Of a stretch of DNA of 64,000 bases, positions 36,939 through 45,007 are shown one piece after another. A program made the position numbers and the translations under genes. The notes beneath the pieces were generated by a model. The model was given only the letters and a program-made list of their open reading frames with translations. It made no database searches and had not been told where the DNA came from. Location of the stretch: positions 992,001 through 1,056,000 of the forward strand of contig NZ_BMRT01000001.1 of NCBI RefSeq assembly GCF_014648775.1, read 5' to 3'. Position 1 is the first letter of the stretch; the number at the start of each line of letters is the position of its first letter. Source of the DNA: Streptomyces abikoensis. Its GTDB lineage: Bacteria > Actinomycetota > Actinomycetes > Streptomycetales > Streptomycetaceae.

Positions 36939-37906
36939 CCGGCACCACCCCCGCCAGCCGTCTTCGCCCGCGTCGCTCCTGCCTCGCCGTCCCCGGCAGC
37001 AACCCGCGCTTCCTGGAGAAGGCCCAGGGCCTCCCCGTCGACCAGGTCTTCCTGGACCTGGAGGACGCCTGCGCCCCGCTGGCCAAGGAAGGCGCCCGGC
37101 ACACGGTCGTCGACGCGCTGAACAAGGGCGACTGGACGGGCAAGACCCGGGTCGTGCGGGTCAACGACTGGACCACCCACTGGACGTACCGCGACGTGAT
37201 CACGGTCGTCGAGGGGGCCGGGCCCAACCTCGACTGCATCATGCTGCCCAAGGTGCAGGACGCCCAGCAGATCGTCGCGCTGGACCTGCTGCTCACCCAG
37301 ATCGAGAAGACCATGGGCTTCGAGGTCGGGCGCATCGGCATCGAGGCGCAGATCGAGAACGCCAAGGGCCTGGTGAACGTGGACGCGATCGCGGCCGCCT
37401 CGCCCCGGCTGGAGACGATCGTCTTCGGGCCGGCGGACTTCATGGCGTCCATCAACATGAAGTCGCTCGTGGTCGGCGAGCAGCCGCCCGGCTACCCGGC
37501 GGACGCCTACCACTACATTCTCATGCGCATCCTGATGGCCGCCCGCGCCAACGACCTCCAGGCGATCGACGGCCCCTACCTCCAGATCAAGAACGTGGAC
37601 GGCTTCCGCGAGGTGGCCGGCCGCGCGGCCGCCCTGGGCTTCGACGGCAAGTGGGTGCTCCACCCCGGCCAGGTGGACGCCGCCAACGAGGTCTTCTCCC
37701 CCTCCCAGGAGGACTACGACCACGCCGAGCTGATCCTGGACGCCTACGACTGGTGCACGTCCGAGGCCGGCGGCAAGAAGGGCTCGGCGATGCTCGGCGA
37801 CGAGATGATCGACGAGGCGAGCCGGAAGATGGCGCTCGTCGTCGCCGGCAAGGGCCGCGCCGCCGGAATGGTCCGCACCTCCGTGTTCGAGATCCCGGAG
37901 GCGTGA
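36935..37906 (+). CDS. mcl: L-malyl-CoA/beta-methylmalyl-CoA lyase
   Basis: 323 residues, HpcH/HpaI aldolase (CitE-like). It cleaves beta-methylmalyl-CoA to glyoxylate and propionyl-CoA. RSCLAVPGSNPRFLEKAQG, VFLDLEDACAP with the metal-binding acids, GIEAQIENAKGLVN with the Glu ligand, and GKWVLHPGQVDAAN are the family signatures. It overlaps ecm by four bases and is four bases from mch, so it is translated from the same message. Confidence 0.94.
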   Translation: MTGTTPASRLRPRRSCLAVPGSNPRFLEKAQGLPVDQVFLDLEDACAPLAKEGARHTVVDALNKGDWTGKTRVVRVNDWTTHWTYRDVITVVEGAGPNLDCIMLPKVQDAQQIVALDLLLTQIEKTMGFEVGRIGIEAQIENAKGLVNVDAIAAASPRLETIVFGPADFMASINMKSLVVGEQPPGYPADAYHYILMRILMAARANDLQAIDGPYLQIKNVDGFREVAGRAAALGFDGKWVLHPGQVDAANEVFSPSQEDYDHAELILDAYDWCTSEAGGKKGSAMLGDEMIDEASRKMALVVAGKGRAAGMVRTSVFEIPEA

Positions 37907-37909
37907 GCG

Positions 37910-38422
37910 ATGCAGTTCGGCCGCACCTATGAGGAATTCACGGTCGGTGACGTCTACAAGCACTGGCCCGGAAAAACGGTCACGGAGTACGACGACCACC
38001 TTTTCTGCCTGCTGACCATGAACCACCATCCGCTGCACCTGGACGCCCACTACGCCGGGGGGACGACGGATTTCGGGAAGAACGTGGTGGTGGGGAATTA
38101 CGTCTACTCCCTGCTGCTGGGCATGTCGGTGCCCGATGTCTCGGGCAAGGCGATCGCCAATCTGGAGATCGAGTCGCTCCGGCACATAGCGCCGACCTTC
38201 CACGGCGACACCCTCTACGGCGAGACGAAGGTGCTCGACAAGACCCCGTCGAAGTCGAAGAGCGACCGCGGGATCGTCCACGTCGAGACGATCGGCTACA
38301 AGCAGGACGGCACCGTGGTCTGCGTCTTCCGGCGCAAGGTGATGGTGCCCACCGCCGAGTACATCGAGAAGCGCGGCGGGGAGCAGCCCGGCCGCCCCGA
38401 GCCGATCATCCGGGAGAAGTGA
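37910..38422 (+). CDS. mch: mesaconyl-C1-CoA hydratase, MaoC family
   Basis: 170 residues, one hot-dog domain. Hydrates mesaconyl-CoA to beta-methylmalyl-CoA. The MaoC-type segment FCLLTMNHHPLHLDAHYA carries the conserved Asp/His pair, and GNYVYSLLLGMSVPD follows. It is shorter than the two-domain Rhodobacter enzyme, so it probably acts as a dimer of single hot-dog units. Position between mcl and the acyl-CoA dehydrogenase supports the assignment. The dehydrogenase start follows its stop within two bases. Confidence 0.88.
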   Translation: MQFGRTYEEFTVGDVYKHWPGKTVTEYDDHLFCLLTMNHHPLHLDAHYAGGTTDFGKNVVVGNYVYSLLLGMSVPDVSGKAIANLEIESLRHIAPTFHGDTLYGETKVLDKTPSKSKSDRGIVHVETIGYKQDGTVVCVFRRKVMVPTAEYIEKRGGEQPGRPEPIIREK

Positions 38423-38423
38423 G

Positions 38424-39629
38424 ATGGGCCGCCTGGCGCGCACCGAAGGGCTGACGGACGTCCAGCGGGAGATTCTCGCCACGGTCCGGGAATTCGTCGA
38501 CAAAGAGATCATCCCGGTCGCGACCGAGCTGGAGCACCGCGACGAGTACCCCACCCGCATCGTGGAGGGCCTCAAGGAACTCGGGCTCTTCGGGCTGATG
38601 ATCCCGGAGGAGTACGGGGGCCTGGGTGAGTCCCTTCTCACATACGCCCTGTGCGTCGAGGAGATCGCCCGGGGCTGGATGAGCGTGTCGGGGATCATCA
38701 ATACGCATTTCATCGTCGCCTACATGCTCAAGCAGCACGGCACCCAGGAGCAGAAGGACCACTTCCTGCCGCGCATGGCGACGGGCGAGGTGCGGGGCGC
38801 GTTCTCGATGTCGGAGCCCGGACTGGGCTCGGATGTGTCGGCGATCACATCCAAGGCGGTGCGCGACGGCGACGACTACGTACTGACCGGCCAGAAGATG
38901 TGGCTGACCAACGGCGGCTCCTCGACGCTGGTGGCGGTGCTCTGCCGGACGGACGAGGGCCACCCCGAGGGCACGGCCCCGCACCGGTCGATGACCACCT
39001 TCCTGATCGAGAAGGAGCCCGGTTTCGGCCAGGTCAAGCCGGGGCTGACCATCCCCGGCAAGATCGAGAAGATGGGCTACAAGGGGGTCGACACCACCGA
39101 GCTGATCATGGACGGGCTGCGCGTCCCGGCGGACCGGGTGCTGGGCGGCGCCACCGGCCGCGGCTTCTACCAGATGATGGACGGCGTCGAGGTCGGCCGG
39201 GTGAATGTGGCGGCGCGTGGCTGCGGCGTCGCACAGCGTGCCTTCGAGCTGGGCGTTTCCTACGCACAGCAACGTCACACCTTTGGAAAACCCATCGCGC
39301 AGCATCAGGCAATTCAGTTCAAGCTTGCCGAAATGGGGACAAAGGTCGAAGCGGCCCATGCGATGATGGTCAATGCCGCCCGGAAGAAGGACTCGGGGCA
39401 GCGCAACGATCTCGAGGCCGGCATGGCGAAGTATCTGGCCTCCGAGTACTGCAAGGAGGTCGTCGAGGACGCGTTCCGCATCCACGGCGGTTACGGATTC
39501 TCCAAGGAGTACGAGATCGAGCGGCTCTACCGGGAGGCCCCGATGCTCCTGATCGGCGAGGGCACGGCCGAGATCCAGAAAATGATCATCGGCCGCCGGC
39601 TGCTGGAGGAGTACCGGATTCAGGGCTGA
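38424..39629 (+). CDS. acyl-CoA dehydrogenase, probable methylsuccinyl-CoA dehydrogenase
   Basis: 401 residues, normal for the family. FAD-binding FSMSEPGLGSDVSAITSKA and QRHTFGKPIAQHQAIQFKLA, and the catalytic-Glu region IGEGTAEIQKMIIGRRLL are intact. In the ethylmalonyl-CoA pathway methylsuccinyl-CoA is oxidised to mesaconyl-CoA; this is the only dehydrogenase in the operon and fills that gap, although proteobacterial Mcd is longer. Codons near 39240-39350 are noticeably richer in A and T than the rest of the operon. Confidence 0.88.
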   Translation: MGRLARTEGLTDVQREILATVREFVDKEIIPVATELEHRDEYPTRIVEGLKELGLFGLMIPEEYGGLGESLLTYALCVEEIARGWMSVSGIINTHFIVAYMLKQHGTQEQKDHFLPRMATGEVRGAFSMSEPGLGSDVSAITSKAVRDGDDYVLTGQKMWLTNGGSSTLVAVLCRTDEGHPEGTAPHRSMTTFLIEKEPGFGQVKPGLTIPGKIEKMGYKGVDTTELIMDGLRVPADRVLGGATGRGFYQMMDGVEVGRVNVAARGCGVAQRAFELGVSYAQQRHTFGKPIAQHQAIQFKLAEMGTKVEAAHAMMVNAARKKDSGQRNDLEAGMAKYLASEYCKEVVEDAFRIHGGYGFSKEYEIERLYREAPMLLIGEGTAEIQKMIIGRRLLEEYRIQG

Positions 39630-39830
39630 GACGGGGGTTGACCGGGGATTAAGTCCCATTTACGGTGAGATGGCGGTGATGGTGCAGAGAAGAAGATCAC
39701 ACCCTGTAGTCGCGGTTCGGCCATCGACTGGCCCTGGCGCTTAGCCAGTTGCCGCCCGCAACCGATAGCATCCCCGGAAAGCCGCCGTCCCCCGATCGTT
39801 ATGCGGCACCCTCCGCTACGAAGGTCACCC

Positions 39831-40487
39831 ATGCCCCACAGCTCTTCCTCTGCACCTCGCGACAGCCTCCGCGGTGTTCGCCTCGCGCGCGGAGCATCGC
39901 CGTGGCTCCTGCCGACCGTCGCCACGGCGGCCGTCAGCCTCACCAAGGCCCGCCGCTCCGGACGCTGGGCTGCGCTGGCCGTACCCACCACTGCTCTCGC
40001 GGCCGGCATGCTGTGGTTCTTCCGCGACCCCGATCGTGAGATCGGCCAGGGCCGGGTGATCTCCCCGGCCGACGGCGTGGTGCAGAGCATCATGCCCTGG
40101 AAGGACGGACGAACCCGCGTCGCGATCTTCATGAGCCCGCTCAACGTCCACGTCAACCGCGCGCCGCTGGCCGGCACGGTGACGTCGGTCGAGCACATCC
40201 CGGGCGGATTCGTGCCGGCCTTCAACAAGGAGAGCGAGAACAACGAGCGTGTCGTCTGGCACTTCGACACGGAGCTCGGTGACATCGAGATGGTCCAGAT
40301 CGCCGGTGCCGTGGCCCGCCGCATCGTCCCCTACGTGGGGGCGGACACCAAGGTGGAGCAGGGCGATCGGATCGGCCTGATCCGCTTCGGTTCGCGCGTC
40401 GACGTCTACCTCCCCGAGGGCGTCGAGGTCGCGGTCGAGGTCGGCCAGGCGACCACGGCAGGGGTGACACGTCTTGACCGTGATTGA
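39831..40487 (+). CDS. psd: phosphatidylserine decarboxylase
   Basis: 218 residues. Makes phosphatidylethanolamine from phosphatidylserine. The pyruvoyl cleavage motif is the G-S in IRFGSRVDVYLP near the C-terminus; SPADGVVQSI and MSPLNVHVNRAPLAG are the standard catalytic segments. A hydrophobic N-terminal hairpin (ALAVPTTALAAGMLWFF) places it at the membrane. Short form without the long N-terminal extension. AAGG precedes ATG 39831. Overlaps pssA by 14 bases. Confidence 0.94.
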   Translation: MPHSSSSAPRDSLRGVRLARGASPWLLPTVATAAVSLTKARRSGRWAALAVPTTALAAGMLWFFRDPDREIGQGRVISPADGVVQSIMPWKDGRTRVAIFMSPLNVHVNRAPLAGTVTSVEHIPGGFVPAFNKESENNERVVWHFDTELGDIEMVQIAGAVARRIVPYVGADTKVEQGDRIGLIRFGSRVDVYLPEGVEVAVEVGQATTAGVTRLDRD

Positions 40488-41334
40488 TCCGGACACACAG
40501 GCCGCCTGGGTTCCCGAGGCGGAGGCCGAGGACACGGACCCCATGCCGCTGTCCACCCGGCTGTCGATAGCGGACACCCTCACCCTGGGCAACGCGATCT
40601 GCGGCTTCATGGCGGTGTACTTCACCACCACCGGCGTCCTCATCCCCCACCTCACGGGGAACGAGGACGGCGGCATGGCCCGCCACAGCGCGGCCACGGC
40701 CGTGATACTGATGCTGCTGGCGTCCGTCTTCGACCTCTTCGACGGGCTCGTGGCGCGCAAGCTGCGCAGCTCGGCGATGGGCGCGGAGCTGGACAACCTG
40801 TCCGACCTGATCAGCTTCGGCCTGGCGCCCGCGTACTTCGTGGTCGTCTGGGGCATGGTCGCCGACGACGCCCACCAGCGGGTCTCGGCGGTCGCCGCGA
40901 TCGTGGTGCTGCTCGCGGTCGTCCTGCGGCTGGCGCGCTTCTCGTGCGTGCCGATGCGAGACGGCATCTTCCAGGGCATGCCGAGCCCCTTCGGGGCGCT
41001 CACGGTCGTCTCGATCGTGCTGCTGGAGCTGCCCTTCGTGCCGACGCTGCTCGCGATCATGGGTGTGGCGTGGCTGATGGTCAGCCGGGTCGAGTACCCC
41101 AAGCCGCGCGGGCCGCTGGCGGTGGCCATGCTCAGCTGGATCGTGCTCAGCATGGGCCTGCTGGCCGCGTGGGCGTTCGACGCGCCCGGCGGTGAGCTCC
41201 TCCTCCAGACGGGCTGCGCGCTCCAGGTGGTCCTGGGTGCGGTGATCCCGCTGTTCGCGACGGCGCGGCGGGTGAACACGTTCCGCGACAACCGGCGCGA
41301 GGCGCGCGAGGCGGAAGCCACTCAGCTCCGCTGA
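40474..41334 (+). CDS. pssA: CDP-diacylglycerol-serine O-phosphatidyltransferase
   Basis: 286 residues with about seven membrane helices. The CDP-alcohol phosphotransferase motif D-G-x2-A-R-x8-G-x3-D-x3-D is met by FDGLVARKLRSSAMGAELDN (followed by LSD). It makes phosphatidylserine for Psd, encoded just upstream with a 14-base overlap. The TTG start at 40474 is used; GTG 40480 is equally possible. Two large hairpins close the transcript. Confidence 0.94.
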   Translation: MTVIDPDTQAAWVPEAEAEDTDPMPLSTRLSIADTLTLGNAICGFMAVYFTTTGVLIPHLTGNEDGGMARHSAATAVILMLLASVFDLFDGLVARKLRSSAMGAELDNLSDLISFGLAPAYFVVVWGMVADDAHQRVSAVAAIVVLLAVVLRLARFSCVPMRDGIFQGMPSPFGALTVVSIVLLELPFVPTLLAIMGVAWLMVSRVEYPKPRGPLAVAMLSWIVLSMGLLAAWAFDAPGGELLLQTGCALQVVLGAVIPLFATARRVNTFRDNRREAREAEATQLR

Positions 41335-41348
41335 GTGGAAATGGAACG

Positions 41349-41392
41349 ACGGCGGTGGGGCCGGGCGATCTGCCCGGCCCCACCGCCGTTTC
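41349..41392 (+). terminator. intrinsic terminator after pssA
   Basis: GGCGGTGGGGCCGGGC and GCCCGGCCCCACCGCC pair perfectly around a GATCT loop; outer A-C/G-T pairs extend the stem to 18 bases (41349-41366 with 41372-41389). A short TTTC follows. Confidence 0.92.
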
Positions 41393-41423
41393 GGCGTTCC
41401 CGGCCCCGCTGCGCGGGGCCATC

Positions 41424-41483
41424 TCCCACCCGCCCACCCGTTGCCCCGCAAAGCGATGCTGGGCAACGGGTGGGCGGGTGGGA
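41424..41483. terminator. second long hairpin between pssA and glycerate kinase
   Basis: Perfect 23-base arms at 41424-41446 (TCCCACCCGCCCACC...) and 41461-41483 enclose a 14-base loop. It lies 12 bases beyond the glycerate kinase stop on the other strand, so it probably serves as that gene's terminator and as a back-up for pssA. Confidence 0.88.
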
Positions 41484-41495
41484 AGGGCTCTGGCC

Positions 41496-42617
41496 TCAGC
41501 CGAGGTAGTCGCGGGTGACGCGCTCGGCCAGGCGCTCCAGCAGCGGCCCCGCATGGGCCACGCACCGAGCCGGGTCCGGCTCCAGCTCGGTGAGCGCATA
41601 GGCCCGCTGGATGCCCACGCCCGCGAGGGCGGCGGCATCCAAAGAGAGCCGCCCGCACACGGCCACCACCGGCGTCCCGGCCGCCGCCCGTGCCACCCCC
41701 ACCGGCGCCTTGCCGTGCAGCGTCTGCTCGTCGAGCGAACCCTCCCCCGTGATGACGAGGTCCGCTTCCGCCACCGCCGCGCGGAACCCCAGCACGTCGA
41801 GCATCACCTGGATGCCGGGCCGGAAGGCCGCCCCCAGCCCGGCCAGGGCGCCGTAGCCGAGCCCGCCGGCCGCCCCGGCGCCCGGCGCGGCCGCGTGGCG
41901 GCCGCCGTCCAGCAGCCGCGCGTAGCGGGCGAGGGCCGCGTCCAGCGCGGCGACGTCCGCCGCGCTCGCCCCCTTCTGGGGTCCGTACACCGCCGCCGCC
42001 CCGCGCGGGCCGGTGAGCGGGTTGTCGACGTCGCTCGCGAGCACGATCCGGGTCGCGGCCAGGCGGGGGTCCAGCCCGGACAGGTCGGCGCGGTCGAGCG
42101 CGGCGAGGGCGCCGCCCCCGGGGCCGAGGGGGCGCCCGTCCGCGTCGAGGAAGCGCGCCCCGAGCGCGGCGAGCATGCCCGCCCCGCCGTCGGTGGTGGC
42201 GCTTCCGCCGACCCCGAGCACGACGGTGCGGGCGCCTGCGTCGAGGGCGGCCCGGACGAGCTCGCCCGTGCCGTACGTGGTCGCGGTGAGCGGCGCGAGG
42301 CGCCCGGGCGGCAGCAGTCGCAGCCCGGACGCCTCGGCCATCTCGACCACGGCGGTGCCGCCGTCGCCGCTCAGGGCGTACGCGGCCGTGACCGGCCGCC
42401 CCGAGGGCCCGGTCACCGTCGCCTCGCGGCGCCCGTAGCCGGCCGCCAGGGCGGCGGCGACCGTCCCGTCGCCGCCGTCCGCGACCGGCAGCGCCACGGG
42501 CACCACCCCCGGCGCCGCCCGCCGCAGCCCGGCGGCCACGTGCCGGGCCACCTCCACGGCGGTCAGCGATCCCTTGAACTTGTCCGCGGCGATCAGTACA
42601 CGTGTCGGTTCCGCCAC
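41496..42617 (-). CDS. glxK: glycerate kinase (GlxK family)
   Basis: 373 residues. Phosphorylates D-glycerate. The N-terminal IAADKFKGSLTAVEVARHV, the PVADGGDGTVAAAL segment and GGSATTDGGAGMLAALGARF are diagnostic. GTG start with GAGGA seven bases upstream. It would return glycerate, for example from glyoxylate released by the malyl-CoA lyase, to central metabolism, but it is not in that operon. Transcribed toward pssA and stopped by the hairpin at 41424-41483. Confidence 0.93.
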   Translation of the reverse strand: MAEPTRVLIAADKFKGSLTAVEVARHVAAGLRRAAPGVVPVALPVADGGDGTVAAALAAGYGRREATVTGPSGRPVTAAYALSGDGGTAVVEMAEASGLRLLPPGRLAPLTATTYGTGELVRAALDAGARTVVLGVGGSATTDGGAGMLAALGARFLDADGRPLGPGGGALAALDRADLSGLDPRLAATRIVLASDVDNPLTGPRGAAAVYGPQKGASAADVAALDAALARYARLLDGGRHAAAPGAGAAGGLGYGALAGLGAAFRPGIQVMLDVLGFRAAVAEADLVITGEGSLDEQTLHGKAPVGVARAAAGTPVVAVCGRLSLDAAALAGVGIQRAYALTELEPDPARCVAHAGPLLERLAERVTRDYLG

Positions 42618-42684
42618 CGTGCCGTCCTCGCTTCCCCGGCCCGGAGGCCGTACGGGTCGTCGCGCCGCGGCGACCCTACCGGGG

Positions 42685-43704
42685 TCAGGAGGTGGCGGGA
42701 ATCTCCTGGGGATAGAACTGGCGCGCCCAGTGCCGGAAGGAGCCGATGGGGCCGTCGGCGTCGTTCAGCTTGGGGTGGCGCACATACCTCTTGTGGTGCC
42801 AGACGGGCAGGTCGACCTCCACATCGTGGACGGTCCACCAGTTCATGCCCACGCTCAGGGCCCGCTCGAGGAAGCGGTGCAGCGGCGCGGGAAGGTGGGG
42901 GACCGGATCGGTGGCGACGTACGCCGCCGACCAGAAACGCATGCGCCCCGGTGCGAGCGGAGTGGCCAGCACCCATGCGTACGCGTTCATCCTCAGGCGC
43001 GCGAACTCGAACGTGACGAGCGCGCCGCCCACCCCCAGGAGTTGGCACGTGGCCTCCTGCTGCATGGGATAGCGGAGGAGATCCCGCCCGAAGCGGAACG
43101 TAAGGGAGTAGAAAGGGCCGTCGCTCTTGGGCTCGGACACCACGTCGACGTAATGGAGGCCGTGGAGTTCGCGCAGATGGCCGTAGTCGACAAGGTTCTC
43201 CAGGACGTCCTGCGGCTGGCCCGCCACGTCGATCGTCCGGAACGTGCAGGGTGTCGAGGAGGCGGGGAATTCAGGGAGCTCCCAGGTCGGTGGCGTACCG
43301 TCCGGGGAATGCCAGAGCCACACGATGCCTTGTTTCTCGCAGACCGGCAGGAGGTTCAGGGACAGCCTCGGCGGCGTCCCGTAAGGCGTGCGGGCGCAGG
43401 TCCCGTCCGGCGCGAAGCCGAATCGGTGGAACGGGCACACCAGGAGATCGTCCTCGACGGTGCTGCCGGCCCCCAGGTGGGCACCGAGGTGCGGGCAGTA
43501 CGGGTTGGTCGCCTTCAGCGCACCGGAGCGGGTCCGGTACACCACCACGTCGGCTCCCATGAACCGGCAGGTGCGGACGTCTCCCGGCCGCCATTCGCTG
43601 GAGAATCCCACACAGAACCATCCCGACGGGTACGGGAGGGACTCCTCGTGATTCTCGTTCGCCGCGAGTGCCGGGTATTTCGACTTGTAGTTGCGCACAC
43701 GCAT
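42685..43704 (-). CDS. Rieske non-heme iron oxygenase (KshA-like)
   Basis: 339 residues. The [2Fe-2S] ligands are C-x-H in YCPHLGAHLG and C-x2-H in CPFHRFGF (about residues 69 and 90); the mononuclear iron site is in ENLVDYGHLRELHG, with two His four or five apart. The C-terminal part resembles steroid-type Rieske oxygenases. It would hydroxylate or desaturate a hydrophobic product using an electron partner encoded elsewhere. ATG 43704 has GGAG six bases upstream; ATG 43716 is an alternative. It follows the terpene synthase by 46 bases and probably acts on its product. Confidence 0.88.
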   Translation of the reverse strand: MRVRNYKSKYPALAANENHEESLPYPSGWFCVGFSSEWRPGDVRTCRFMGADVVVYRTRSGALKATNPYCPHLGAHLGAGSTVEDDLLVCPFHRFGFAPDGTCARTPYGTPPRLSLNLLPVCEKQGIVWLWHSPDGTPPTWELPEFPASSTPCTFRTIDVAGQPQDVLENLVDYGHLRELHGLHYVDVVSEPKSDGPFYSLTFRFGRDLLRYPMQQEATCQLLGVGGALVTFEFARLRMNAYAWVLATPLAPGRMRFWSAAYVATDPVPHLPAPLHRFLERALSVGMNWWTVHDVEVDLPVWHHKRYVRHPKLNDADGPIGSFRHWARQFYPQEIPATS

Positions 43705-43750
43705 GACCAGCTCCATCCACTCGATGTCTGGCGATTTCGGTACCGGCGGT

Positions 43751-44791
43751 TCAGGGGGTGATGAAACCGGATGTGCGCCGGTAGCGGAGAGTGGTCTCCT
43801 GCCAGCGGAAATATCCGGAGGTGCCCTCCTTCAGCATCCGCACGCCACGCAGAACGGGCTCCTTCGCCCGGGAATGCGGGTCCTCCGGCAGATCCACCAG
43901 TTCCTGCAGGCGCTCCGCGACTCTCACGAAGTCCCGCATGCGTTGCTCGACCATGTGCGCCGCCTGATAGGCGGCATCCTGCAATGACAGGCCGCGGGCC
44001 TCGCGCAGCACCAGGACCAGATTGTGGGGGTTCCGGTAGAGCAGATCCTTGCGGACGGTGAACGTGTCGTTGGACCACAGCCACAGTTCGCTGGCGAAAG
44101 CCCGCAATTCGCCGTAGAGACCGTGTCGCAGTGAGTCGGGGACATCCACGCCCTGCAGTCCCTCCAACATGTCGATGGAGCACCGCGTGGCCCCGTTCAC
44201 CCGGCGCAGCCGCAGATAGGAATTCAGGTCGGGGATCGCCTCGGCGGCCCGGTTCCTCGTCTCGTCCGACATGGCGCGCAGGTATATGCGGACCGACACC
44301 GGGAATCGGCGGCGCACGCTCTCGGGGGCACGCGCGTGGAGCTCCCGCCAGATGTCCGCCAGGGCACGCGCCAACGGAAGGGTGAAGGAGTCGTCGGGCG
44401 GCCCGGGCGGCTCCGTCAGGGCCCGGTCGACCTGGACGAGGGCCGCGCGGAACGCGATGGGGTCACGGCCCAGCGGTCCGTCGTCGAAGATGTCGTCCCA
44501 GAGGAACAGCCAAATGATCCATTTCGCCAGGATGACCGCTCCTTCGCGGTCCAGGCGCGGGCACCAGAGCGCGGAGAACATGCCGCACTGCATGTCGGTC
44601 AGGCGCTGGACAGCCGCCGGCGTACGGTCCAGACCGTACTCGTGCGCCCACTGGACGGCCGCCTTTTCCGCGTACTCGTGATGAGGGCTGAGCACGACGG
44701 GAAATGGGATCTCGTATCGAGGGACCCGATATTCCTTGAGGGCCAGTTGATCGCTCTCAAACGATTCGGAAAACAGCAGGGACTTGCTCAC
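43751..44791 (-). CDS. class I terpene synthase
   Basis: 346 residues. The Asp-rich metal motif is LWDDIFDDG; the second metal motif is WSNDTFTVRKDLL, where the last acidic residue is Asp instead of the usual Glu. An Arg-rich sensor region (YLRLRRVNGATRC) precedes it, and the C-terminal F-R-W-Q-E-T-T-L-R-Y keeps the RY pair. This is the layout of bacterial sesqui/diterpene cyclases. GTG 44791 follows GGGGAG by four bases. Its genome neighbours, a cis-prenyltransferase and a Rieske oxygenase, suggest an unusual (Z-configured) diphosphate substrate. Confidence 0.9.
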   Translation of the reverse strand: MSKSLLFSESFESDQLALKEYRVPRYEIPFPVVLSPHHEYAEKAAVQWAHEYGLDRTPAAVQRLTDMQCGMFSALWCPRLDREGAVILAKWIIWLFLWDDIFDDGPLGRDPIAFRAALVQVDRALTEPPGPPDDSFTLPLARALADIWRELHARAPESVRRRFPVSVRIYLRAMSDETRNRAAEAIPDLNSYLRLRRVNGATRCSIDMLEGLQGVDVPDSLRHGLYGELRAFASELWLWSNDTFTVRKDLLYRNPHNLVLVLREARGLSLQDAAYQAAHMVEQRMRDFVRVAERLQELVDLPEDPHSRAKEPVLRGVRMLKEGTSGYFRWQETTLRYRRTSGFITP

Positions 44792-45007
44792 ACGTCTCCC
44801 CTTCCGACCGAAATCCGAACTCCGTTGACCGGCTTGGCGCATGATTCTTTGCTGCCCTCACCGTGCGCCTCACAAACGACGAGCAGTCACGTCCGAGCGC
44901 GCACTGGGGCGCGGAGCGCATCCGTGACGGACCAGCAAGATCAATGACCGGGGACGCGCCCCTTCGCATCACTCAGGCGCCTTTGCGCCGTCCACCGTGG
45001 CGAGACC

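Noticed and set aside
39630-39830. Riboswitch or small RNA before psd
   Set aside because: Only a possible -10 (TAGCAT) and a weak GTTGC/GCAAC repeat are visible; no conserved riboswitch core.
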